Assembly (NCBI GenBank): GCA_964607755.1
Contig: CAZSMC010000017.1
Span: 5,716 to 69,715, forward strand
Direction: 5' to 3'
Source: CAZSMC01 sp964607755
GTDB lineage: Bacteria > Zhuqueibacterota > Zhuqueibacteria > Residuimicrobiales > Krinioviventaceae
Length of the DNA: 64,000 bases
In this document: positions 1 through 11,200 of the stretch, piece after piece
Position numbering within the stretch: position 1 is the first letter of the stretch
Layout of the letters: every line of letters starts with the position of its first letter
The notes under the pieces: model-generated
What the model was told of the DNA's origin: nothing
The model's database searches: none
The model's input: only the letters and a program-made list of their open reading frames with translations
Made by a program: the position numbers and the translations under genes

Positions 1-3000
1 CCAACTCGCTCTCGACGATTTCATCAAAATCGAATGTTTTTTCCTCTGTGCTGTAATCGATCTCGGACAGGTCCAAAATATCAATATCATGTTCCAGCTC
101 TTTAGAAAGTTCTTCTTCAACTGGCTGCTCAATTGAGTGCTTTTCCTCGGCATGCTCGAGTCCTTCAATGTCCGGCATCTCTTTTTCTTCTTCAGAATGC
201 TCAACTTCAAAGGGCTCAGCCTCTTCTTCCGACTCTTTTCCCGCCTCTGGTTCCGGTTCAAATTCAAGTTTGTATTCTTCTTCAGCTTCTTCCTCTTCGG
301 TTTCCTCGGCAAATTCAAAACCGGTGAGCATGGAAAAAAGTTCTTCCTCGTTATCTATTTGCTCTTCGTGTTCTTCAAGTTCCTGCTCAGCTTTTGGTTC
401 GGCCTCTTTTTCAGTTTCTTCAACAGGCTGATATTCTTCACTTTTTTCTTCCGCCGGTTCCGGCCTTGTTTTTTCTTTTGGTTCTTCGGATTGACCAAAA
501 GCCGCGGTAAAATCATCGACCGGCTTTTTAGTCCGTTCCTCGTGTCGTTTTGATGGTTTGGCCAGCAGGTTTTCCAGAGGAACGGTCAACATCTCTTCTC
601 CGCCCAGCTCAAAGACGTTTTGTTGTGGCGACTCTTCCTCTTCTGAAACAGTTGATTCTTCCGTGGTTTCAGGTTGCTTTTCTTCGGGTTCTTTCTGAGG
701 TTCTTTGGGTTTCCCGGTTTCTAATTTTTCTTTTTCCTCTGCTTTATCTTGCTCAACTTCAGGCTCGGTTATCAAATCTTTTTGCATAATCACTTTGCCG
801 TCGATTGTCATCATGGGCGTACCAGGCGGTTTCATACGTCTCTTGCGCTTGCCGCCGCGGGCAACAAAAGCTTCGCGCAATTCCTTGGTGTTCAAACGCA
901 TCCGAACCAGTTCATCGTAAATTCTAGATTCTCGAAGTTCGAGATATCCATAACGTTCTGTATTCAGTTCTTCACTAATTCGCTTTGCTCCATAGTCGGG
1001 ATGCCGTTGAACTATATCGTAAATTTTGGTCTTTTCCTCGATACTGAGATGTATAGATTCGACCGGTTCCACTTCATCATCCAGAGTAAAGCTCTCAACA
1101 CCCTGCTGTTCAAATCTTTCTTTGTACTTGTTATAATAAGCATAAGTGGACAAGCCCTCTTGCTGGCACGCTTCTTTGATGCTCATGCCGGTTTGAACCG
1201 CACCGAAAACTTTTTTAGCACGTTTCAGCTCGACTTTTTCAACCGAGGTTTTTTCTTTCAGTGCCACCAGGGTAATATCATCATTTTGGGGAAAACCTTC
1301 GGTAAATGTATTCAATTCTTTTCGCAGGCTATCGACAAAATCCTCGACATCCCGGTTGCCATATTTACGGATTGTTTCCAGGAAGCGTTCTTCACCAAAA
1401 AGTTCGCGTTTCCGGTTCATTGCTTCGGTCACACCATCTGTGTAGACTATCAACGTGTCATCTTCTGTCAAAGCAATGGTATCGGATTCCAGCGAATGGC
1501 GGAACAAGTTTCTGTCCGGCAGAGAAATTCCAATCGGGAATCCGCGGGGATTCAGGTAATAGGTTTTGTTTGTACTGGCGCGATAAAGAATCATCGGATT
1601 ATGTCCGGCGCTGGCAAAGTTCAGCCGGCGATGCCGGGAATCCACAATAACGTAAAACAAGGTGACAAACATGCCTTTTTTCATGTCATCAACAACAAAG
1701 TCATTGACACGCGCCAGGACTTCGGCTGCGTCTTTGATGCCGCGCGCTTCGGTACGCAGGGCGGTCCGAATCATAGTCATGACCAGAGAACCGGGCACGC
1801 CTTTGCCAGAGACATCCGCTACAACGATACCAAGGGTATCCTGATCGACTTCAACAAAATCATAATAATCACCGCCAACTTCTTTGGCTGCGCCGTAATG
1901 GGAAGAAATATCGTAGCCTTCGATTTGAGGGAATTCCGCAGGCAACAAAGTCTGCTGAATTTCCTTGGCGACGTGCATTTCCTGCTGCAGGCGTTCCTGT
2001 TCTGCCAGGTTGGCCTGGGACTCGCGCAGTTTAATAGTAATATCGCTGAATGCTTTGGCAATTGATCCGACTTCGGTTGAATCGTCAATGTCCATTTCTT
2101 CGATCACACCGGATTGGCCCAGTCGCTTGACCCAGTCCTGCAAACGTCGAAACGGATTCATGACCAGATAAATGAGCAGGAACAAACTGGCTGCGCCGAT
2201 GACAAACACCAACACCATGCCACGCAGATAAGACATTCGCACGTCGTTGATCTGTTCATAGATAATATCATAATTCATCTGGTAATGAGCTCTTGCCAGC
2301 ACAGCGTTATCTTCAGGATGTTGGACAGGCATAACAATATCAACAACGCGTGGTTTGTCCGGTGGAGTGTACAGATAGACATTCTCTCGAAATGATGTGG
2401 CAGAAGACGGCATTTGAAATTGCGAAGCGATTCTTGTGCTATCAAAACTCGCAAGAATACGGCCAGTTTTGTCGATAATAATCATATCGACAATATTGGC
2501 GAGTTCATCCGATTCTCTCAACGTATTGATTGTATTCTGGGCTGTCATCCACACGCGCACGTCTTCGCTTCCTTCATTTTTCAGATAACGAATAAGCGAG
2601 GGATCGTCGAGGTTTTGCCATTTGTTGGCAACTTCCCGGGTGATAACCGAAGCGCTGTTTTTGCCTTGCTCCAGAACCCCGTTTAAAATCTTTTGTTTTT
2701 GATTAAAAAAGAGATAGAAATAGACAAGCACAAGCACGACAGCAAAAATTCCCATGGCATAAAGCCAGTAACGCATTTTGAGGCTGACTGGGATAGTCGT
2801 GACAGCAATTTTTTTGTGCGGGCGTTCAAGTTGTTTTGTCATCCACAGTTCGTTACCGGATTCAGTTTTTCTGTAATCGATATCGTCCAGCAGACGACGC
2901 ATCATAAAAATGCCAAGCCCGCCTTTTTTACCGATCTTTACATACCTGGAAAGATCGGGCTCTGAGACCTGCCGTGGATCAAAATATTTACCCTGATCAA

Positions 3001-3244
3001 TCAGCACAATGGACAAGCTGTCGCGTTTGGAAATGGCGCGAATGGTAATATCACCGTCCCAGTCACGGTAGGCATGTTTTATGATATTTGTTGCCGCTTC
3101 ATCGGTAGAGAGTTTAAAGGCATTAATCACCTTTTCGGAGATACCCCACCGGTTTCCGATTTTAGTGACAAAATCGCGCAGTTCACCGAGAGATTCTATC
3201 CTGGCAGGAACTCTTAATTCTTCGCTTGTGATTCGTTTAAACAC
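1..3244 (-). CDS. Membrane SpoIIE-family serine phosphatase with N-terminal ATPase domain, HAMP and HTH region (partial, runs off left edge)
   Basis: The frame is open from a GTG at 3244 to base 1, about 1081 codons with no stop; the 3' end lies outside the window. A purine-rich AAAAGG lies 5 nt before the GTG and no ATG exists upstream before the stop. Domains by approximate residue: 1-140 RsbW-like HATPase (STDEAATNIIKHAYRDW; GKKGGLGIFMMRRL); 158-178 membrane helix; 180-335 extracytoplasmic sensor-like region; 336-360 second helix; 360-415 HAMP; 420-665 PP2C/SpoIIE phosphatase (ADVSGKGVPGSLVM, SAGHNP, DDITLVALK); 668-805 a helix-turn-helix stretch resembling transposase or HTH_29 domains (GMSIKEACQQEGLS); 815-end a very acidic Glu/Pro tail. 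Such phosphatases usually act in partner-switching control of anti-anti-sigma factors. It is the last gene of a four-gene unit with secreted proteins, so it may report envelope state. Domain calls are by eye. Confidence 0.85.
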   Translation of the reverse strand, partial: MFKRITSEELRVPARIESLGELRDFVTKIGNRWGISEKVINAFKLSTDEAATNIIKHAYRDWDGDITIRAISKRDSLSIVLIDQGKYFDPRQVSEPDLSRYVKIGKKGGLGIFMMRRLLDDIDYRKTESGNELWMTKQLERPHKKIAVTTIPVSLKMRYWLYAMGIFAVVLVLVYFYLFFNQKQKILNGVLEQGKNSASVITREVANKWQNLDDPSLIRYLKNEGSEDVRVWMTAQNTINTLRESDELANIVDMIIIDKTGRILASFDSTRIASQFQMPSSATSFRENVYLYTPPDKPRVVDIVMPVQHPEDNAVLARAHYQMNYDIIYEQINDVRMSYLRGMVLVFVIGAASLFLLIYLVMNPFRRLQDWVKRLGQSGVIEEMDIDDSTEVGSIAKAFSDITIKLRESQANLAEQERLQQEMHVAKEIQQTLLPAEFPQIEGYDISSHYGAAKEVGGDYYDFVEVDQDTLGIVVADVSGKGVPGSLVMTMIRTALRTEARGIKDAAEVLARVNDFVVDDMKKGMFVTLFYVIVDSRHRRLNFASAGHNPMILYRASTNKTYYLNPRGFPIGISLPDRNLFRHSLESDTIALTEDDTLIVYTDGVTEAMNRKRELFGEERFLETIRKYGNRDVEDFVDSLRKELNTFTEGFPQNDDITLVALKEKTSVEKVELKRAKKVFGAVQTGMSIKEACQQEGLSTYAYYNKYKERFEQQGVESFTLDDEVEPVESIHLSIEEKTKIYDIVQRHPDYGAKRISEELNTERYGYLELRESRIYDELVRMRLNTKELREAFVARGGKRKRRMKPPGTPMMTIDGKVIMQKDLITEPEVEQDKAEEKEKLETGKPKEPQKEPEEKQPETTEESTVSEEEESPQQNVFELGGEEMLTVPLENLLAKPSKRHEERTKKPVDDFTAAFGQSEEPKEKTRPEPAEEKSEEYQPVEETEKEAEPKAEQELEEHEEQIDNEEELFSMLTGFEFAEETEEEEAEEEYKLEFEPEPEAGKESEEEAEPFEVEHSEEEKEMPDIEGLEHAEEKHSIEQPVEEELSKELEHDIDILDLSEIDYSTEEKTFDFDEIVESEL

Positions 3245-3258
3245 GCGCGCCTTTTCTT

Positions 3259-5250
3259 CTATTCACTGGCTGATTGCTGTTTTCTCTGCTCAGATCGGGC
3301 ATAATCCAATGCTCCCCACAAATTCGCATTATGAGGCTGCAATTCAAGGGCTTGTTTAAAATATTGAATAGCCTGGTCATAATTTTTATTCGTCATGGCA
3401 TTATAGCCTTTTAAATAGATTTCGCGAACCTCTGGTGTCATATCCATTCGTTTTGACTTGGCCCGCTTTTGGGCTTCTTCGTATTTTTGGCGGAGAAGCT
3501 TGTTATTTGGCGCGATCTGCAGCGCTTCCTGGTATAATGTCGCAGCTTCTGACCATTTTTTGTCAAGTTCATATTCTGAAGCCTGGCGTATTTTGGATTC
3601 GTATGACAGCCGCCCTTCCAACTGTCTTATTTTTTCAGAAATCAAACTTTCCATTTCTCTATAATTTCTGGAAAGCGGTAAAGCCTGACGGAAAAGGTCG
3701 AGCGCACTATCAATACGGCCTGACTTTTCCAATTTATGAGCTTTTTCGACAAGATCAAGGATTTTATTTTTTAAATCTTCGACTGCTTTTGTGCGCAGGT
3801 CTCTGACCAGTCCACTGTCAATATCGTACTGAAGCGCCTGGTCGCATTCTTCGATTGCCCGGTGATACTGTTCTTCTTCATAAAAAGCCAATGCTTTTTC
3901 ATAATGCTCTTTAACTTGTTGCCGCTGCCGTTCGCGTTGTTCGTTGCGCTGTTCCTCCTGTAACTGCTCAGATATTTCTTCTTCGCGACGCTTTTCCATG
4001 GCTTTATTGATCTTTTGTGCCAGCTCGCGCGCCTCTTCAAATTCTGGAGCTTCGCCGCTTTCATCGTAAGCTAAAACACGATTTATGGCGCTATATGCAC
4101 GGGGATAATCTTCTTCCTCGAAATATTGTTTAGCCCTGGCCAGGCCGCTATAAATCGCTTCTCGGCGTTCTTCCTGGCGCTGTTTGATCGCTTGTTCGCG
4201 GATGCGCCGCATTTCCGCTTCCTGACGCTCAGCCAGCTTTTGCTCTCTTGTCTTGCCAAGATAAAGCGCAGCCGAAACGCGGTGACTGCCGCTGAATGTA
4301 TCCCGGCCATTCCAGTACGAATAATCAATCTGAATACCCAGGTAGCGAAAACCGAGACCATAGGTCAAGCCGTATCCTTCATCATAATTGCCGCGGCGAT
4401 TCCATCCCAAACGCGCCATAAAAACACCCTGAAAACTGTATTCAAAACCAAGGTGAACATAATTCGGCACGTGTTGTTTTTCGTTAATGTCCAGCTCGAA
4501 TGCTGTTTGAAGGTAATTACTCCCGTCGCTGAAAAACGCACGTGAGATGCCAAATCGGTACATTCGCGGACTGTATTCACGTTCTTCTTCAAACTGCATG
4601 GTTCGTTGAAATAAATTTTGCGCATTGAGACCAAACACCCAGTTCCTCAAAAGTCCGCCTTGCCAGTTTGGCATCATGAGCAAACCGAGATCCGCTCCCA
4701 CAGAGGATTCTGAATAGACACTCGGATCGACATTGCTGTATCCGGGAATCCGCATATGGTCGATTTTCAAGGTCGTTCCGAATGAAAACCAGTCCGTAAC
4801 CTTTTTTCCATACCCCAGCATGTACAAGCTGCGGCCAAAATTTTCGCTGCCGATAAGGGACGCATTATCGTCGCGGATTTCAATGTCCGGCGTAGTGAGC
4901 CGGAGCACACCAGCCGAATAGGTGCCGGCGGTCAACGTGGGATAAGTAAACGACAGATAATTGTATTGCGTACCCATAGGCAGGTTTGTATGATACATTC
5001 CCAGTGCCATGGTGGGCACGTTTTCCAGCGCTGCCGGGTTCCAGTACAGCGAGTAGGCATCATCAACCACGGAAACATGAGCGCCGCCCATGGCCATTGC
5101 TCTGGCTCCAACGGGAAAATCGAAAACGTCCGTGACACCACCCCATTGCCCGTCAGTATTGCCGCTTTGTGAAAACAAGGCACTGGCCGTGAGAAAAAAG
5201 CCACAATGGATTATTAACAGGTATTTTTTCACAATCATTCTCTGAAACAT
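3259..5250 (-). CDS. PorV/PorQ-like outer-membrane beta-barrel fused to TPR/coiled-coil domain
   Basis: The 663-aa protein has a signal peptide (KKYLLIIHCGFFLTASALFSQ). Residues about 35-340 form a PorV/UPF0164-like barrel with the opening motif ARAMAMGGAHVSVVDDAYSLYWNPAAL. From 340 on there is a long charged helical region (Lys/Arg/Glu/Gln) carrying at least three TPR-like repeats, the last being NYDQAIQYFKQALELQPHNANLWGAL. PorV proteins shuttle type IX secretion substrates at the outer membrane; a barrel with a large C-terminal TPR is an unusual layout. It lies 25 nt after the giant repeat protein and 14 nt before the phosphatase gene, so cotranscription is likely. The start is uncertain: ATG 5250 lacks a clear ribosome site, and a GTG at 5232 has AGAGA upstream and still keeps the signal peptide. 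Confidence 0.8.
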   Translation of the reverse strand: MFQRMIVKKYLLIIHCGFFLTASALFSQSGNTDGQWGGVTDVFDFPVGARAMAMGGAHVSVVDDAYSLYWNPAALENVPTMALGMYHTNLPMGTQYNYLSFTYPTLTAGTYSAGVLRLTTPDIEIRDDNASLIGSENFGRSLYMLGYGKKVTDWFSFGTTLKIDHMRIPGYSNVDPSVYSESSVGADLGLLMMPNWQGGLLRNWVFGLNAQNLFQRTMQFEEEREYSPRMYRFGISRAFFSDGSNYLQTAFELDINEKQHVPNYVHLGFEYSFQGVFMARLGWNRRGNYDEGYGLTYGLGFRYLGIQIDYSYWNGRDTFSGSHRVSAALYLGKTREQKLAERQEAEMRRIREQAIKQRQEERREAIYSGLARAKQYFEEEDYPRAYSAINRVLAYDESGEAPEFEEARELAQKINKAMEKRREEEISEQLQEEQRNEQRERQRQQVKEHYEKALAFYEEEQYHRAIEECDQALQYDIDSGLVRDLRTKAVEDLKNKILDLVEKAHKLEKSGRIDSALDLFRQALPLSRNYREMESLISEKIRQLEGRLSYESKIRQASEYELDKKWSEAATLYQEALQIAPNNKLLRQKYEEAQKRAKSKRMDMTPEVREIYLKGYNAMTNKNYDQAIQYFKQALELQPHNANLWGALDYARSEQRKQQSASE

Positions 5251-5275
5251 AAGAATTTACATTTTATCGTGCAAC

Positions 5276-8200
5276 TTATCGTACAACAGCAATTTTTGTC
5301 ATTGACTTTTGTCCGTTATCTGTTGACAAAATAGCGATATAAACACCGTTAAGCACTGGTTCGCCCATGCCATTTGTTCCATCCCAGTCGAGTTCAGCCT
5401 GGTGCATGCCATTGCTGGTCAGACCGGGATGTTCTGCCTGAGTATAGGACCAGGAGCGAACCAGATCACCGGTCAGGGTAAAAATATCAAGAGTAAAATT
5501 CGTTTGTTCTTCCAAAACATATAAAAAGTGAGTGACCGGTTTATCACTTCGGCCAAATGGATTCGGATAATTGAAAAACGCTTCATCCGGATCCCTTTCT
5601 ACAAGTATGGCCAGTTTCGACGCCAGTCCGAGGTACTTTTTGTCAGACCCGGTAGAATCTGCTATTCTCAAGGGTTGATAAATGGCATCATGCGCACGCA
5701 CATCTGACGTCGAATCAAGCGAAATAATAAATTCCAGAATGTCGGTTTTTTCTTTGATATCTACCATAACATAAAGCGAGTCTGGCGTTCTTCCCGAAAT
5801 GGTATCCACGGCATTTTTTGTAAAGTCTAAAAACACCTGGCCCGCATCGCCAAACTGGGAGGTTTCGCCAAGAACCATTTGGCTCGAATCGGATTTGACA
5901 ACCGCGATTCGCGAGAACACATCTCCTGGTTTCGAGAGCAGCTTGCCCTGCTTGTCTTTTATAGAGAGCAGCATGCCCTCGAGCAAGGAATTGATACCAT
6001 CACCACCGTCTTTGTTCCACAACGTTAAACCCAAAATCGGAACGTTGGTTTCACCTTTCATCACGCCGGTTTTCTTTTGCACAACAAAGTCATCCACGAG
6101 CAAGGTGCCTCGTTCAACAATTGTGTGGACATGCGCAAGAGAATCCTGAACAAGAGCTGGCGTTTTGGCTAGATCGTCGAGCGGCGGGTTCAGCAATCGT
6201 ATGGTGAGCGTATCCCGAACCTGGGTAAATTCCTGCGGTGCTCTGACCACCCAGGTTACGGTCTCTGTTTGCCCGGATTTGACCAGAGAATCAGCGGTGC
6301 TTGCCAAACTGTAGAGTGGCGGCAACTCAAGTCTTACATTATACTCGCCGTGAAACCCGGCTTGACCTTCATTGTATAAATGAGCGGTTACAATGAACAC
6401 ATTGCCATAACGCACCGTGGACGAATCCACACCAGGCTGACCATGTAGATAAGCATCCAGCGAGATTTTCGCTCGCTCAACCGTTTGAATGGTGTAAGTT
6501 ACTTCATCTTTTTGGACTTTGGCTTCCAGGCCGGTATTTACGTCGGCAGGTACATTTTCCACTGTAAAGATGAACCGGGATAAATCTTCTGGCCGGTTCT
6601 TTGGCGCTCGTAACTGCCAGGTCGGATAAATACCGTTTGCAAGCTGTTGGCCAGTCACACTTTGACGAGCGCTGGTCAACAATTCATACTCGACAGGTGG
6701 CGTGAGATTTATGTCAAACTCGTCTGATTTTAAATAAGGTGCGCCCTTGTGTTTTATACGCGCGGTTAATGAGAACTCCTGCTCTGTTGACACCAGAGAT
6801 GTCATGCTATCCGGTGCAGAGATAAACGGCTCGATTGAGAATGACGTTCGTTCGTTGGTATACAGCATCACCTTGTTTGACGTCACATCGATATCCTGTC
6901 CAGAGTTTTTATCTTTTGCATGGGTTACAATCCACATGCTGTCTGGTCCGGTGCTGGCTTCTGCAGGTGCCGTCACCTCCCAGGTTGTCTCCAGTGTCTC
7001 ATCGGTAAATTCTAACACTTTTTCTCGTCCAGAGATGCTAAAAGCCGGTGATGAGAAATACAGGCGTGCCAGTACCTGGTTATCTTTGACATTAAAAGCA
7101 TTAACCGTGGCGGTCACTTTAAAAATTTGTTGCGTGGAAACTGTGTTAATAACGGTTCCTGTTGGTGATTTAATCATCATATTCGCCACCTGAACCGTGC
7201 CAGCCCGTTCTGTGTGAACGGTTAATTCCCGGGTATTAAAAGTGACACTGGCTTGCTGTCCTGTGTTTTCATCATTAGGAGCCGTAACAATCTGAACACG
7301 AATGATATGGGCTTCGGGTTTAGGAATCTGGGGAGCCGTCACATTCCACTCGATATTGGAATCATCTGTAAATACTTTTTCCAGCGTTTCGCCGTCGCCA
7401 AGTGTCAGGCCGCTGTCTCTGAGGTCAAGGCGAATCCGACCCTGACCGGCAAGTTGTGCTTCACCAGTGTTTTTAACGCGGGTACGCAGGATGGCCGTTC
7501 GACCTGCCGCAAAAAAGGCCTCGCTGTTTTTCATGGCTGTCTGCGGCCAACTCACATGGAGCGGTTCCACTGACAAATCTGCTTTTTTGACAATTCGGTT
7601 TATCGAGACGGTCCGTTTCGGGTTCATGTTTGAACCGTCGGATGCTGTGCCAGTGACGCTCAGCTCGAAATCGTGTTGCTCAACCACACGTTGTTCCGGA
7701 GCTTTTAAGACCCATTCCAGAATTGAATTGTTTTCAGTGACTTTTAATTCCTGCGGTGTTTTAAATTCGTAATTTGAATCACCCGGCAAAATGGGTAGTG
7801 AGAGTTTAGCTCTCCGGTTATGTACATTATCAGTTGCCTCAACGACGGCCCGGATAGTGATATCTTGCCCGGTAGACAACACCCCGTCAGTTGCGCCGTC
7901 CGGACGGAATATGGAAAGCGTTTGAATTGTCAGTTGCTTGCCGGCCGTTCTGATAGCAAGTGTATCGCCGCGATTTTCTACATAGGCGGAATCGTTAGCA
8001 TTGAGATCACGCGGCAGCCTGGTCATAAAAGCGACAATCGAATCTGGCCCCGATTCTGCAGAAGGTGCGCGCAACGTAAACGGAACATCCAGCGTATCCT
8101 GGCGGTCACTCAGCGAAAAACTCTTTTCAACAGGTTCGCTGGAGAAATTTTGATCGTTCTGTTTGAGCAAATAACCGGCGGGCGGTGTCAGTTTTAATCC

Positions 8201-11200
8201 GCCGTAACCGACCTGGGCAGTTCCGAGGTTACGAATACGCGCGATTACATCGAACTCTTGTCCGGTGACCACAGCGTTCAGACTATCCATAGCCAATCGA
8301 ATGTTAAAAGCAATCCGGGCGGGCACTTGTATCCGCAGTCGCGTGGTCAGGTCTTCCGGATTTTCGGGCTCGCGGATCTGAGCGGGCAAACTGCTGTTCG
8401 CCGAAATAGCAGAGATAATTCGGGCATAAAATTGCTCGACAACTTCACCTTGTGATATATCCCAGGAATCATCAGCCGTCAGAGTAAACACAGCCGTAGC
8501 GCGTCTATCGCGGTCAATATTCTCTACGATGGTCGTTTCCGGCCGGGCTAGAGATAACCCTTCGGATGTAAGCTCGACGGCCACACTGTCGACGCCAAGC
8601 AATTGACCGGTGCGCATTTTCACATGGATCTCAAACTCCTGCCCTCGATTAACAAGTCCGGCGCCGGTCTCGTCGTGAAGCGGACTATTCACCTCGGTAT
8701 CTATAATCTGGATGAGAGCCTCGCTGTTGACAAAGACAGTGTCCTTGCCCATCTGAGTGATTAAACGGTCTTTTCCCACATTCAAGTCATAAGCTTTTAA
8801 AAACACAGTATACTCGGCAAGTCCGGCAATATCGCCGTTTTGAGAGACAATATATTTCAGCGTATCGGTTTGCCCGGCTGGAAGAATAAAATTACCTGAA
8901 TGTTCCAAACCGGATGGCGGACGAATTTCATATTCGTCATCAAGTTGGCCGTTTACGCTAAATGTGATATTATCTTCAGTAATTTCGATAAATTCAAGAT
9001 CGGCTGTTCCCGGATTGCTAACCTCGACAAAAATACTCCAGGGCTGCCATTTATCTCCGGCATTGATATTGTCCACGTAATCGATGATATCGGTGATTTC
9101 AAGAACCGCTCCCTGCTCTACAATGGCAAAAGTGGATGCATTGTCGCCCGGGTCAATGATTGTTGCATCTTCACCCGAGTTGGCGCCAAACGCGGAAGAA
9201 ATAGCCGAGTTCAGCGCAACAGTCTCGAGCTGTTCGCCGGCCATGACGTTGAAAACGACACGGCTGGTATCACCGCCAGCAATCGGATTGGGCACAGGTA
9301 ACGGCGTTTCCAATACCCTGGCAAGAGTGGTGTCAGAAGCAACAAGTTGAATCGCCACATCCCGTGCTGATTCGGAACCAGCGTTGTACACATCTACTGC
9401 AACTTGAAATGTTTGGCCAAAGCTGACCCGGTTTTCAGGATTCGGAGCAAGGTTCTCTGTGTTGACGATTTGCAGCCTGGCAGGTTGATGAATACGGACA
9501 GTCACAGTCGAATCTTTTGGGATGAGCTGCCGGGCATTGGAATTATCGATTCCTTTTGCCGCTGTAATTCTTGATGTAATTGTTTCGCCGGTTAAATTTT
9601 CGATATCATCTGCAACAACCGTAAAAGCAACTTCTTTTGTTTTGCCAAAAGCGATACTGCTGATTGTTTTTTCAGTGTCGCCGGAAATTTGCGAATTTTC
9701 TGTCAACAGACGAACCCGCACCTTAGCCAAATCCTGGCCACCGGCATTTTCAACACCAACCCTTACTTGAAACGTTTGATTTATATTGACATGTGCCGTG
9801 TCCTTCGAGACATTGAACTGTGTCGAATCCACAAAAGTGGAAGCAATTTGCACGGCAGAATTTGAGGTGACAATGATGGTTAGTTCTTCATATAGCTCAA
9901 TAGGATCCTTGTGCGGGGCATTGAGTTCGTTCGCTGTCAGAGTCAGGCGAACGGTTTTGGGTCCGTTAACAAATCCCGTTCGCTTAACGGTGAAAATCAG
10001 AGTATCGGTTTCGCCGGCATCTATTCGCAGATCGTCTTGCGTTAACTGTGGTGGATCGATGAGATAGTCGTCTTCTCCCAGTACATTTAAACTTGTGGAA
10101 TCCGGCTGGTCAAGCCGGAAAGCTCCGCCGCCGGAATTTCTCACCACGGCGTACACGTGCCATGGCAGCCATGAACCAGCGCCTGCCGTGTCTGTGTCAG
10201 CATACACATTTAAAAGCCGCAGCTTTCCTGGCACTTGTGTTCGAACCACAGTGGTAGTGTCCTCTCGCGACTGCGAAGGCTGGACCGTGGTTTGTTCGCC
10301 TGTATTTCTGGCAATTGCGCTTTCCAGTCCGCCGTGAATCACATCCCGGAAATCCGGATATTGATATGCTTTGACCAAAAGACCAGGCTCTGTCCATTTG
10401 GATTCGCCCGGGGCAATTTGACTGACACTTGTAGTATCGCCATTAATAAATGTGGAGGGATTGAAATTTGAGGTAAATTTTATTACAGCTTTTTTAATAT
10501 GATCTGCTTGTGATGTGCCAGTATTGGTCACCAGGGCTTTTAAATAGAACGTTTCGTCCGCATTAACAAAAGAGTCTGAATCAGTAAAAGCGATCAGGGA
10601 ATCAATCCGGGCGATCGCCGGGTCCTGCACCGTTACCATTGCGCTATTATTTTGCGACGTAACGGTCAGCATATTGGCGGTATTTATTTCCTGTGCTGTA
10701 ATTTGCGCGTTGATCGTTGTTTCTCCGACAATAGCTGGGTTGTCAGCTACCCGGTTAATTTGGAAAAACACGCTATCTTGTTCTCCGCCAGACAATCTGG
10801 AATTCCCGCTGCCGACAAAAACTGAGGGTTGTGTCACCTCAAAGTTGGCGTTTCCTGAGCTAAACGTAAGAAAGGTCTGGTCTACGCTGTCGTTCAGACG
10901 CAGGGTGCTCCCGCCGTTGTTGCTGACATGCGCGACAACGTACCACGGAGATGTCTGGCCGCGGGTGACTCTGGGTTGGCTAACTGTTAATTTGTCGATT
11001 GCCAATTGAGCGGGCTCCTGAACGTAAATAATACCGGCGTTATTAATTGTTGCTTCGTACTCGCTACCGACATCAACCGAATCTGTCATCCAGACTGTGG
11101 ATGAGATGAGGATCTGGCCTGCGGGTGCCTGTTCGGAAACCGATGTGACAGTGGCTTGCAGCGTATCCGTCGATTGTGGGGGAAGATAAGGATTTCCGCT

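Noticed and set aside
749..2065. A 438-codon plus-strand open frame opposite the phosphatase gene
   Set aside because: It mirrors the minus-strand coding frame, has no ribosome site and no domain; the minus-strand frame has clear phosphatase motifs.
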